64,000 bases of DNA from Halocaridina rubra (Eukaryota > Arthropoda > Malacostraca > Decapoda > Atyidae). Every line of letters starts with the position of its first letter. Within the stretch, counting starts at the first letter, position 1. Where the stretch lies: contig JAXCGZ010001888.1 of assembly GCA_037179515.1 (NCBI GenBank), positions 55,001 to 119,000 on the forward strand, in the 5' to 3' direction. Shown piece after piece: positions 1 through 14,961 of this stretch. A program made the translations under genes and the position numbers. The notes beneath the pieces were generated by a model that was not told where the DNA came from, searched no databases, and worked only from the letters and a program-made list of their open reading frames with translations.

Positions 1-356
1 GTAAAGGAAGAAACGTTTCTTCTAACAGTTCTGAGTTCAGAAAAACGAAAATTTCAAGTCTCTCATTACTTAAACTTCTCTCACTGTAATTCACTTTATT
101 GTTACTTACGAGACGGTTAATACCTACAGCTTCAATTATGTACTTTTAAAATTATCTGTTTTCTCATCGATTTGCTATACTATCGATTATTTTATTGGTG
201 TTACAACATATGGCGTTAGTATAGTCTCCCACCCATTGCAAGGTCCTTGATAGATGAACTGAATACTGTACTGACGTAAACAAGATTCCAGCGGCCTATA
301 GATAGGCGCTATTTCTATGATGCTTTTTTCTGGAAATGAAAATTGTTGAAGGTATT

Positions 357-360
<4 letters not shown>
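1..360. other. No recognisable feature
   Basis: AT-rich sequence with no open frame, splice-like exon or repeat family that I recognise. Confidence 0.5.
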
Positions 361-394
<34 letters not shown>

Positions 395-461
395 ATTAAA
401 ATTCCTTTAAAACTTAAAAAAAGATAATTGCTTGATGGGTGTCTTATAACTTCCCATAAGA

Positions 462-530
<69 letters not shown>

Positions 531-582
531 TGTAGTAGTGGTGGTGGTAGTACCAGTTGTAGTAGTAGTAGTAGTAGTAGTA
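361..582. repeat. Microsatellite cluster: (CT)n, (ATT)n and (GTR)n
   Basis: A (CT)n tract occupies 361-389 and an (ATT)n tract about 463-531. An interrupted GTA/GTG tract follows to about 582. Open frames read through them are homopolymeric and not genes. Confidence 0.95.
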
Positions 583-735
583 TTGGATGTATGGCGCTTT
601 TCTTAGTTCGCTCCAAAATAAAAGTAAAAAAGTCATTAAATATCACTACTGGTAGTTTAATGCAATTAATCAATAGAGACAGTATAACAACACTGAAGTA
701 TATTGTGTTTTTTGTCCATTTTCACGATTATTGTG

Positions 736-1714
<979 letters not shown>

Positions 1715-3363
1715 TTAAGGTAAAAATTTATGCTTAAAGCTTTTCCTGGAGTGTTCAGTTTGTGGACAATTTCGTTTTATGCTCCAACAATATTCAGCCA
1801 TCATATATACATCCCATCTTCCCTGATGCCGTTCTTCCATGACCTTCAAATCTTGGTGGAATCGTTCAACTTGCTCATCACTGACTTCAGAACATGCAAC
1901 TTGATGCTCATGTTGCATCCGAGCGTTTTGTAGCTCTCCAATATATTCTTGACAATTTTGGTGTAATTCTGTGCTCGTTTATTTCCAAGAAAGTTTTTGA
2001 CAAGGTCTTTGAATGATGACTAGGCATTCTTTTTAAGTTCTGACATTATCCCGATAAAATGATCATCTCTGATGAGCTGCCGAATCTGTGGACCATCAAA
2101 CACACCAGCCTTGATTTTTTCAATTGACAGGCCAGGATATGCCAAAATGAGGTACTTGAAACAGTCTCCTTCAGTTTTCAATTCTTTAACAAATTGTTTC
2201 ATTAAACCCAGTTTAACATGCAGAGGTGGGAATTTAATTTTCTTGTAATCAACGAGTGGCTCATGTAGAATGTTGGGATCGCCAGGTTTGAGGTCAGGTC
2301 TTGGAGGCCAATTCCTCACCACCCAAAGCCTCTTTTGAGCTCTTCAATTCCACATACACAGAAAGCAGGGATACTTGGTGTAACCACGTTGCTGACCAAG
2401 AAGAAAGCATACCATTTTAAGGTCAGCACAGATGATCCAGTTGTGTTTGTGATATTGCAACAACTCAATGACTCTCTTTATGTCTCCATATTCTTCATGA
2501 AGACACACTGAATGCCCAATTGGGACTGCACCATATAAATTGCCATTGTGGAGAAGGGCACACTTTAAGCTACGCTTTGTGCTGTCGATGAACGGTCACC
2601 ATTCAATTGAGTTGTACATCAGAATTCCCAATTCCTGCAGTAAACCCTGTATGTTATGGCAATATACAAAGCTACTGTCACTTCGAAAATCCTGCAGAAA
2701 TTAACTTTCTCTGGATGGAAAGTAGAATACCTCTGCTCCTTTTTTAAGCAAGTGTTTCTCGTTCAGTCTAGATGCTAGGAGTTCTGAAGCATTTTTTGAC
2801 AGTCCTAATTCCCGTGCCATATCATTCAACTCATTCTGATCGAATCCCTTACGAGCTGAGTCATCTTCAATTTCAAAATCTGCATCATGGCTGTCACTAA
2901 GTTCTTCATCAGGATCCCGATCATCAAGAGAGGGTAGTTGAGCGAAAACTGGTACTGGGATTTCAGCTGAATGAGGCACTAGACGTATAACTGATCGTAG
3001 ACTTGGATACTCAATTTTGTATTTGTTTTTATTGTTATATCCTGAAGTTTTCACTAAACAAAAGTAACAGTCTGTGCAATGATCTCTTGGCTCTCGCCAA
3101 ATCATTGGTATACCAAATGCCAGTTTATCACCTGTCCCCTTAGTCCACATTCGTAAACTCTTGATGCACCGCTTGCACACCTTGTGAGGGGCCAAAGACA
3201 TGTCTTGATCACCAAGCTTTAATTTAAAATATGGAAAATAGGCTTGCTTGACAAATATGCTGATATTTGCCCTTTGACTGGAAATGGTGAAGCTGCCACA
3301 GATATAACAAAAGGAATCAGGGCTGTTTAGGCACTTGTGACGAGAAGTAGCTGAGGCAGACAT
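1715..3363 (-). pseudogene. Broken copy of a multi-copy uncharacterised arthropod protein family
   Basis: Read on the minus strand from an ATG at 3363, one frame stays alignable for about 447 codons but carries four in-frame stops: TAA at 2703-2701, TGA at 2598-2596, TGA at 2346-2344 and TAG at 2022-2020. A frameshift near 1880-1900 then moves the C-terminal block (RFHQDLKVMEERHQGRWDVY) into the frame read at 1918-1715. The N-terminus has paired cysteines (C11, C19, C22, then CKRC and CTDCYFC) that look zinc-binding. The middle holds KLGLMKQFVKELKTEG and a PQIRQLIRDD block. From memory this resembles a high-copy family of uncharacterised proteins seen in many arthropod genomes, possibly carried by a transposon; I do not know its function. 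There are no obvious introns, so it is either a dead mobile-element gene or a retrocopy. Confidence 0.75.
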
Positions 3364-3819
3364 GATCTGAAAGAAAGGAAATTAGTATTAGGATAAACAA
3401 TTAGTAGATCAGTCACAAGCTTAGAAAAACAACTACAAAAAACATACATAGCATCTGGTAGAACCTTGTATACAGAATTTTATGTTTTGTTTGCAGAATA
3501 TGACTCACCTAGGCTATATGGAGCACACTCAACCTCTCACTGCATTGTCTCACATGTAACTGAAGAGGTATCAGGTTTCACCCTCTCCACCCGACCGTTA
3601 ATCCCCTACGTATGACGTTACATTCAAACTATTACAAAACATCTTCTCACCAGTCATAAGCTGCTGTAGTCCATCGTCACTTCCGCGAAGTGGGTGTCAA
3701 CGTCATGAAACTATGATGACATCTCTGAACAAGCTGTTGCCGCTTGCTAATACCTCCACTTTTATGAGTTGCAGTCAAGTGTTAAGAAAAGACATTAATA
3801 GAATAACATAGTTTTTTGT
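3364..3819. other. No recognisable feature
   Basis: Flank upstream of the pseudogene start. No promoter or exon could be supported. Confidence 0.4.
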
Positions 3820-3886
3820 GATTACCTAATTGTGTTTACGGGAAAGAGCTCAAAGCTCGTATCTTCCGGTCTCCTGATCGGTTCCA
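3820..3886 (-). mobile_element. 3' terminal fragment of CR1-like LINE
   Basis: About 67 bp match the minus-strand 3' end seen at 6963, 7788, 36257 and 54876. Reading + they begin ATTACCTAATTG and continue through GGAAAGAGC to GGTTCCA. This is the most heavily 5'-truncated copy. Confidence 0.75.
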
Positions 3887-4746
3887 ATGTCTATGATTAA
3901 CAATTAATAAAATACTAATATAATACAGTTTTGCGGACAATTAATCAATACAGTTGTGCTTATTTTGAGAGTAGGCTGTAGAGAAAAAACTTGATGTGTT
4001 AGAAGAAAACTGACTGTAGTTTTGAAATCAGCATGCCAATTTTAGTCTAAATCAAGTGAAAAAGTGAACTCAACAAAAATTATGTTCAAAATTGTTTCCC
4101 AGTGATATATTCATATTCAATATTTCATTTAAGGCCATTGAAGTCTACCCTACATAGTATTTGTTACAATCAACCAAGCTATCATATATCACATTACACT
4201 TGCTATTAGGGCAATTCTTAATGAGTATATCACTATATATACTGAGTGATACACAACCTTTTGCTAGAGGGTATAAAAACATAATTTATTACATTAAAGT
4301 ATTTGCTGATATGATAGGGAATCTATTACATAATAATTACTCCCTCAGTATTATCTTAAGGAGTATAATCGGTGCAGAGACTGAAAAAGGTCAGTGTCCA
4401 ACTCGAGATCTTCCAATATGTATTGCATATGTCTCACAAGCTTGTCCTTTGAATAACTATAAACGTCATGTTTTTGAATCATTCTAGATTTCAGTCTATC
4501 TTTCAGGATTTGCTCCAATGTTTTCAGCAGTGTTGCAGTTCGGTAAAATTTCAGGACATTCTGTTCGATATGAATGAATCTATTCCCGATTTTTTCATCA
4601 GATTTTGCTTTTCATTTGTGCAAAATTATCCGCACTATTGTGGAGACAGGAGATATCCTGGCTCCAACATGTTTTCCTACTTCTTCAAGAGTGGAACCAC
4701 TTTTAATCTAAAAGTAAGCTCCTGTCTAACTCTGAAAAGGTACTTC
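3887..4746. other. No recognisable feature
   Basis: AT-rich. The open frames at 4161-4487 and 4468 onward have no recognisable domain or plausible splice context. Confidence 0.4.
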
Positions 4747-6625
<1,879 letters not shown>

Positions 6626-6647
6626 ATAAATTAAAGGTGGATATTAG

Positions 6648-6962
<315 letters not shown>

Positions 6963-7787
6963 GATTACCTAATTGTGTTTACGGGAAAGAGCCCAAAGCT
7001 CGTATCTTCCCGTCTCCTGATCGGTTCCACTTTATACTTAGTGATACTTATCATACCTGTCCTTAAAACTATGGTTTGAGATAGCATTAACTACCTCCTC
7101 GCTTAGCCAATTCCAATTATCAACTACTCTTACACTGAAAAAGTATTTTCTTACATCCTGCAAAGAAGTTTTCTTACGAAGCTTCAAACTATGACCTCTA
7201 GTTCTAGAGCCAGCCATATCAAAATATCGATCCCTATCCACTCTATCATAACCATAAAGGAATTTAAAGACTGTCACCATATCCCCCCTCACTCTTCTAG
7301 CTTCGAGTGATGGTAAGTCTAATTCCCTCAGCCTCTCATCATAACTGAGATTGCGTATTTCTGGCACCAGTTTCGTGGCATGTCTTTGAACTTTTTCAAG
7401 CTTAGCTATGTGCTTTTTCAAGTGCGGATTCCAAAAGGGGGCTGCATATTCGAGTTTTGGCCTCACATAGGTTACATAAATATTTCTGAACATTTTCTTG
7501 TCCATGTGCCTGAAGGCTACCCTTACATTTGATAAGAATGCATATGCTGCCCTTACTATGCCATTTATATGAATTTCTGGAGACAAATCTGCCAGTATGT
7601 TTACTCCTAGATCTCTCTCATTTTCTGTCTCTTGAAGTTGTACTCCAGCCACCGAGTAGTCAAGCTTGGGCCTTCTTGCACTTGTACCCATTCTCATTAC
7701 CTTACATTTTGAAGTATTGAATTTCATTAGCCACTTTTCTGACCACTCATGCAGATTATTTAGATCCTCCTGAAGTTCTCTACCATT
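6963..7787 (-). mobile_element. CR1-like LINE, 5'-truncated; RT C-terminal part and 3' end
   Basis: The minus strand encodes about 229 aa (7727-7038) of the reverse-transcriptase thumb and C-terminal region of a CR1/L2-type non-LTR element. Recognisable blocks are FNTSKCKVMRMG, ERDLGVNI, YVRPKLEYAAPFWNPH, KLEKVQRHATKLVPE, LSYDERLRELDLPSLEARRV and RGDMVTVFKFL. The catalytic palm lies upstream and is missing, so this copy is dead on arrival through 5' truncation, although its remaining frame is intact and probably recent. It ends in the shared terminus CAATTAGGTAAT without a poly(A) tail. Confidence 0.85.
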
Positions 7788-8023
7788 GATTACCTAATTG
7801 TGTTTACGGGAAAGAGCCCAAAGCTCGTATCTTCCCGTCTCCTCATCGGTTCCATTTTATACTTAGTGATACTTATCATACCTGTCCTTAAAACTATGGA
7901 TTAAGATAGCATTAACTGCCTCCTCGCTTAGCGAATTCCAATTATCAACTACTCTTACATTGAAAAAGTATTTCCTTACATCCTGCAAAGAAGTTTTCTT
8001 ACGAAGCTTCAAACTATGACCTC
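7788..8023 (-). mobile_element. Second CR1-like LINE 3' fragment, head-to-tail with the first
   Basis: Same 3' terminal 235 bp as the element at 6963-7787 and same orientation. It begins exactly where the neighbour's coding sequence is cut off (after CTCTACCATT on the + strand). Ends in a short (GT)n at 8023-8041. Confidence 0.8.
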
Positions 8024-8035
8024 TATGTGTGTGTG

Positions 8036-8275
8036 TGTGTGCTTATTATTAATGTCTATATAGGTGGGATTTGAAATAAATGCGAAGCAACGAGTGAGGT
8101 TAGAAGCTGTAATATGAACAAAAAGGCATTCAGAAAGAATGCATTCATTCCTAGTAAAGCATTTAGCTGTTAAGTTTGCTGCATCTGTAGACCTCCGGTA
8201 GTGTAGTTGATAACGCTTTGGCACTGTAATTATGTGTCTTAGGTTCGAGTCACGATCAGGGGTAAAATGTGATTT
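8036..8275 (+). mobile_element. tRNA-derived SINE (family 3)
   Basis: Body contains GCGAAGCAACGAGTGAGG, an A-box-like region GTGTAGTTGATAACGCTTTGG and a B-box-like GGTTCGAGTCACGATC. It runs directly into (AT)n at 8276. Confidence 0.75.
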
Positions 8276-9276
<1,001 letters not shown>

Positions 9277-9526
9277 TTTAGATACGTAAAATTAACCTCC
9301 GTGTCCCAAGTTTTGTTTAAAATTACAGGCGTAATAATATAGCATAAAAGCTTTAGCAAGGCAAAAATAGGTAAAGTAGATAATCCTAGATATATAAAAC
9401 ACTGTACCGAAACCTGGCAATTTCCGCAGTAAGGTCAAGAATGGTCAAAGATTCTGCGGACAGGGTCATTATGCACTGGCGTTGTCTTTGCACTCGCGCG
9501 TAAACCGTATTTTCTATAGAACGCAC

Positions 9527-9529
<3 letters not shown>

Positions 9530-9591
<62 letters not shown>
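9530..9591. repeat. (AAT)n microsatellite
   Basis: About 20 AAT triplets. Confidence 0.97.
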
Positions 9592-9592
<1 letters not shown>

Positions 9593-12500
9593 GAAGCCTT
9601 GCAAATCCTACAGGAACTGAAACTGTATGGGAGTTTGTCCTTACTCTTAGAGTAAAAATTCCAGCACCTGGGTACCGGACCTTTCTTTCGCATACTTTGC
9701 ATATTTTTACAATACAGGGCGTAGCCCAACATTATATATAATATTACTACAACAAGCCTAGATGTAGCAGTCTCTTGCTTAATTTTACGGTCGTCATAAA
9801 CATAAAACATTCTGGCAGTCTGCGTCCTCATAGAGGAACCTGGCTACGAAAGGTCACTATAGTAAGGTGGTCTTAATATATGGGACCTCCTTCACCCCTT
9901 TGGCTCCTTGCTCACCTCTGTGACACCCACTTGCAAGACAATCTGTCCCTCTAACTCTTTATATAGCTAAATGAAAGTCGTTTTATCCATATACATGTTC
10001 TGAATGGCATATTATTTTACATATTTATGCATATTGTAGTGGTGATATTGTGAGAACTTGTGTCAGAAGTAAGAAAGGAATATCTCCGAATAGTACCTGC
10101 CAGAGAGCACTGGTAAGTCGGTGCTCAGCCATGCCTGTGGCCTGAGGGTAGGCCGTGGAAGACCCTTTCTGAAGAGGTATTTTATAAGCACACATACCCA
10201 CCCATCTGATAATCACCTCTTTAACGTGATGATTAAATGTACCATTAGAATAGCTTTGGATTTCAACTATCAATATAACTAACATATAATCTCGTATAAA
10301 AATGAACCTAAGCAAATTATTTTGAAGCAAGGCGGCATTGGCTTTTATGTCTCGCACTGTGCCCCGTGCCAAGCCAAAATACCCATAGGACCCAATTCTC
10401 TAATAATTTCAAGTCTTTAAATGAGAGTGTTTTCTTATTTCAAAGATTGTCCCTTATTCACATATACTTCTAGCAAGATTTTTATAATTTTCACTGTAAC
10501 TGTTATTATATTTTGACTCTTTTGTATCGCTAAGAAAAAATCTTGAGGTAATTTTCAAAGATATTAGTGAATAAGGCCATTGCTTCGAATACCTGGACAC
10601 AGCGGAAATAAGGAAGAAAATGCGGAAATAGAAGATAATGATTTGAGAAAATTATGTCGGTATTAACATTGGATATTTATTATGATAAATAAATATTATA
10701 TATTATGTACTGTTAATATGTTCATAATAAGTTAATTTAAAGTTTTGTTTTAATTAACTTTTGATAATTATCGAGAACACCTTCTTCGGATACAGTGACC
10801 AACCACAAGTGACTTGGGCAAATCCAAGTCTATAATTATGTAAATAAAATTTTCTATGCAAAAAATAATACGGGCCATTTTTTGGACTCATTTTCATGTA
10901 TATGAAGCAAAATAATATTCATTATTGAACATAAAAACGAATATAGTTTTTTATATCCATAAGTTAGTTTTTCTCTTTATTCTCACGACCTGTGAAGAAA
11001 TGAGAAAAAGAAGAAGAGACGAGAAGAGATGTTTTTGTGAGAGCATATCCCAAGTGGTCAAGAGTGACCTCACATTTAGCGTGGATATAACCTGCTTATG
11101 ACCTCTTGGATACATAGTTAATCCGAGTGTAGTGTTCACACCCAGAAAAGAAGTAAATTTAATTGATTCTGGTATTTTTAATAGGAAAATAAAGTGTCCC
11201 AAGTGATATAACGCTCTCGAATGAAGTGTTCTTCGGCATCACAACAACAAGATTCTCAACCCAGCCGGACATCATTCAAAGCTTTATACACATTTTTAAG
11301 GGGTAATCACGGACTCGTAAGTGTTGTTAGAACTGTACCATTATGTAAGATAATGTAATTGAATACTTATATTAACAGAAATGACACTGATGTGTTGTAT
11401 GACGGCGTGTGTAATGACGGATGATATGAGTATTCGTTATTACTCTAATTTATTTGACGTTCTTACCTTGCTTAAGACCGATAATTTGAAATAGAACTTG
11501 GCCTTTTTCAATCACAATATTTAGTTTATTTTCATCCATAGTTGTTTTTTTTTTTCATGAGAAAGACCCATATTGGTGAGCTGATATTGCAGATTTATAC
11601 TTGGCCTGATGTTGCTGAAAGCTTATGTGGTAATTAATTGCTTTCACACCCCCAGGGATTAAATGCATAAAATATATTAGTTGTTCACCCCCAATTAAGA
11701 AATGAATCGGTAATTTAAAATATTGTTTTCTCGTTGATTTGATATTTTTTCATTGTTTTGTATTGTCATTTCACTCGTAGGAAGTGTAAAAGTTTACTGT
11801 TGTCTAGTTTTTGGTAATTACTTTGCAAGTTACTAATAAATGACCCAGGCTGACCTGTCTTTTCCTGATGTTTTATGGTGAGTTTTGCAGAATTCATTAA
11901 GAAAGAATTGTGTGAATAGTGCCGTAGATTTTAATTTCCTAAAAAAAAATTCCATTACCTCTCACATATGGTCTGGCGCGACACCCTAAGATTGGGTGGA
12001 CCTTAGATTCAATACAGTACATTACAATAGATCCGCTAATCCACATCAACAAGGGATTAAGTTATTTATTATGTAATTGCATCTATGCAGTTTATTCAGT
12101 TACTGTAATTAAATTTTGTGGTTTGAGTACCATATAGTGTGTATTACTATTAATCTTCTCTGGATGGCAAAAAACAAATAAAGACAAAGACCTTATCTGC
12201 CAAAAATATGAAAAGTTGTAATTGTGCAAATTAGTCCATCATTTATTTTTTATTTATTTATTTTAGGAAAAGTGTAAAGATGATGCATTTCTGAATAAAT
12301 TGGATGATATTGCTATATTATACAGCATTATCACAAAGCAGTGCACATTCGCGCTGATATTTTCTAAACGGTCATACATAAAATGCTTATTTCAGTTGCA
12401 AACACATTAAATAGTCTATGTTCTTTTAATATACTGAAGTATATAAGTTGGTTAAGTCAAGTTATATTTGATTTGATTGGGTATGCTATTGTGCTTTTGC

Positions 12501-12612
12501 ACTATGCACAAGCTTATTGTAATCTTATCTAGTAATAAGCTAACTGAATTTGCCTTTTGTTATTATTCATGTGTACATGTACTGATGCTGAGCTGCAGGT
12601 GTTTATTATTAC
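9592..12612. other. Long stretch without a supported gene
   Basis: AT-rich intergenic sequence. The open frames at 10025-10372 (-) and 10951-11202 (-) show no recognised domain or convincing codon pattern. No splice-compatible exons were found by eye. Confidence 0.4.
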
Positions 12613-12911
12613 AGATACTCCCCAACTTACGAACCATTTAGGTTTCAGAAGTCCGATCATAAGTAGAATTGTTCGTAAGTTGTGTATAGGTAAAAAAAAA
12701 AATACTGTACAGTGTATACATATGCAGTACTGTGCAGTACCTAGTTTAAAGACACTTAACTACTACATAAAACATAAAGTATGCAGTATTAATGGATCTT
12801 TATACAGTAATGATATTGTAATAAGACAGTACAGTAATACATAAATACATGGTAGATTATGAGTATGTTTTTGTGTTCATATCAGTTGTTTGTAACTAGA
12901 AGAGCTTCTGT
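12613..12911 (+). mobile_element. Short TIR element (MITE), pogo/Tigger-like ends
   Basis: About 300 bp bounded by TACAGATACTCCCCAACTTA on the left and GAAGAGCTTCTGTA on the right. Inside, GTAGAATTGTTCGTAAGTTG and GACACTTAACTACTACATAA match the elements at 25125-25440 (+) and 26023-26347 (-). It has no coding capacity. The flanking TA would fit the TA target duplication of Tc1/mariner-pogo elements. Confidence 0.65.
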
Positions 12912-12934
12912 AATTTGTATGCCGTATTTTGTGT

Positions 12935-13076
12935 CACTATTAATCCCCAGTCATATCGGGGTGGATACAGAGAATATGGAACTGGGGAATCAGAGCTGGA
13001 TGCCCTTCCTTATGCCCTGCTGTGGGCTTAAACACAGGTATGTTACTTCCGTAGACAAGCGCTATAGCGGTTCCCC
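12935..13076 (-). mobile_element. tRNA-derived SINE (family 2)
   Basis: Read on the minus strand it begins GGGGAACCGCTATAGCGC, contains the B-box-like GTGTTTAAGCCCAC and GGAAGGGCATCCAGCT, and ends near GGGGATTAATAGTGACAC. It matches 28669-28830 and 52455-52649. Confidence 0.7.
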
Positions 13077-13409
13077 AGGTTTATTAGTAGCAAATTAACA
13101 AATTAGCAGATCTCGTACTGGTTACACATCAAAGTTTGTTATCCACGCACCTGAGAAGCACATCTTATGTAGTAGCATAGTTTCTCTATTAAAATTCGCA
13201 ATTTTAGTGAAAAATGGTTAAACTTCAGCCTTGACATTTTTTCAAGCGTTGCAATATGTGCTGACTACCTATTTCACATTTATTTGATAAGTGTTAGGGT
13301 GAGAAGAGAGAGTAGTGTTTTTGTGATTACCTAAATGAAGTGAGGAATAGCAAGCATTGATGTACAGGATTGCTTGCTCTGATCAATATCTTCTTTGGAA
13401 GCAGTTATC

Positions 13410-13560
13410 CAATGATTAATGTCAGATATAGAAGGCATTCATATTCTTCTGCAGACTGAGTTGAATATGTGCAAAGGATATTGTAATCAGTCCAGGAGCA
13501 AGACCTTAGTGCATAAACCACTAAACTTTAACCAGTGTCAAGCTTCACAGATAGTTTTGG
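13410..13560 (+). repeat. Dispersed repeat, copy 1
   Basis: About 130 bp containing ATGTGCAAAGGATATTGTAA and TTAGTGCATAAACCACTAAA, repeated at 17245-17360 inside the Lines intron. Family unknown. Confidence 0.75.
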
Positions 13561-14667
13561 TAAAGTATCTTCTAGAGATACAAACAAAAACCCATGAACG
13601 AAAAGCGTTTCTCTTGTATCTTCATGTAGCGCTCTTCTGAAGCTGATTTAAATAGTTAAGCTATTTAGTACCCACGAGTTATATAAAGAATGGGTCATAT
13701 AAAAATCAGCGACTCCCAGAACATTACAATAACCCTGTAAGTTATTAAGTTAGGTTAATGCCAACCTAACGTACTCTAACCAAACTAACCTAATTAACAA
13801 TTTATGAGGTTATTTCATATTCTGGGGGTCACTAATGTTTACATGATCCATTAAATCTCATGTGTATCTGCTCAGCTAGTTGAAGCAAAGCCTTCACATA
13901 GTTAATGGATTCATAATTACGCTTCTAGTGATAAAATATATGATGAACTTACTAATGTTGATTAATTATGAAGCACTTTTGCAATTTATTGAAGGTATAT
14001 TAATTACTTGAGATTTTGAGTGAAAGTTCCGTTGCACGGCAAGGCATTGCCGTACAAGTGTACTTGACGAATTTTATTATCAGTCATTAATACTCAAGTT
14101 AGAGGATATTATTCTTATGCACTTTTTTTTTTTTTTTTTTTGTAAGATATCTTACGAAGATATCAGAGTTATTTCATTTTAGGGAGGGAAAAAGAAAAAA
14201 AAAGGTACTAACTTGAGATCTTTACAGCAATATATTTTCTTGGTAGATCCTATCCCAGATCATAATCTTAGCATTGTCTTGTAGTTTACAGGTTTGATTC
14301 CTAAGGATTATATTGCATTCTTTGTACCCATGTATCAACTCTCTCTTTTTGAACAGACACCAAAGCAGTATTGTGAGGTGTCATTATAAAGCATGTGACA
14401 CTGAATGTTGAAAGTAAGCTTACATACTAACTTCGATTAATTTTTCCACTTGTAAATAAACACTAGAAACCACAATGAATTTTTTATGATTTTATAGTTT
14501 TCATATATAATTTTATTTAGAATGAAACCTTATGTTATTTCCAGTTGTAGTGCACAGAAACAGATAAAAAAAAATTATTGTATATGTATATTAATGTTTC
14601 CTAGTTTATCATAATACAATATTTTATTATTAGTGACTGATTTCTTTTCCCCATGGTTTTATTCCAG

Positions 14668-14961
14668 GAAAATGGCATACTTTAGTCTTGGAAGAGATTT
14701 TGTTATGAGCAGATGACTCATTATTAATAAAAGCAACATGAGAGATGATGGAGATCTATATGTTTTGCTTAATTCCAAGTCTCTTGGATTTGTCATCTGT
14801 TATCTCTACATCAGCATTTTGTCATCGGGAATTGTAGTTCCTGATATTGGGCTATGGAGGTTGCTCAAGTTTTGGCGTTACCTCCCTTCGTCCTTCCAAG
14901 AACGCGAAATCAACATAGGAATCATGCTGGTGTGAAATGATTGTTGTTTACCATGTAAAAA
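14668..14961 (+). other. Probable 5' UTR portion of the Lines homolog
   Basis: A good acceptor (TTTATTCCAG, ending about 14667) precedes this stretch, which then runs unbroken into the Lines start codon. It carries short upstream ORFs: one from ATG 14672 of about 14 codons and one at 14738-14935 in a different frame. These could dampen translation. The upstream non-coding exon and promoter were not found. Confidence 0.4.

Noticed and set aside
10025..10372. 115-codon minus-strand ORF
   Set aside because: No recognisable motif, and composition follows the background.
14738..14935. 65-codon ORF before the Lines start
   Set aside because: Different frame from Lines and no recognised domain; treated as an upstream ORF.
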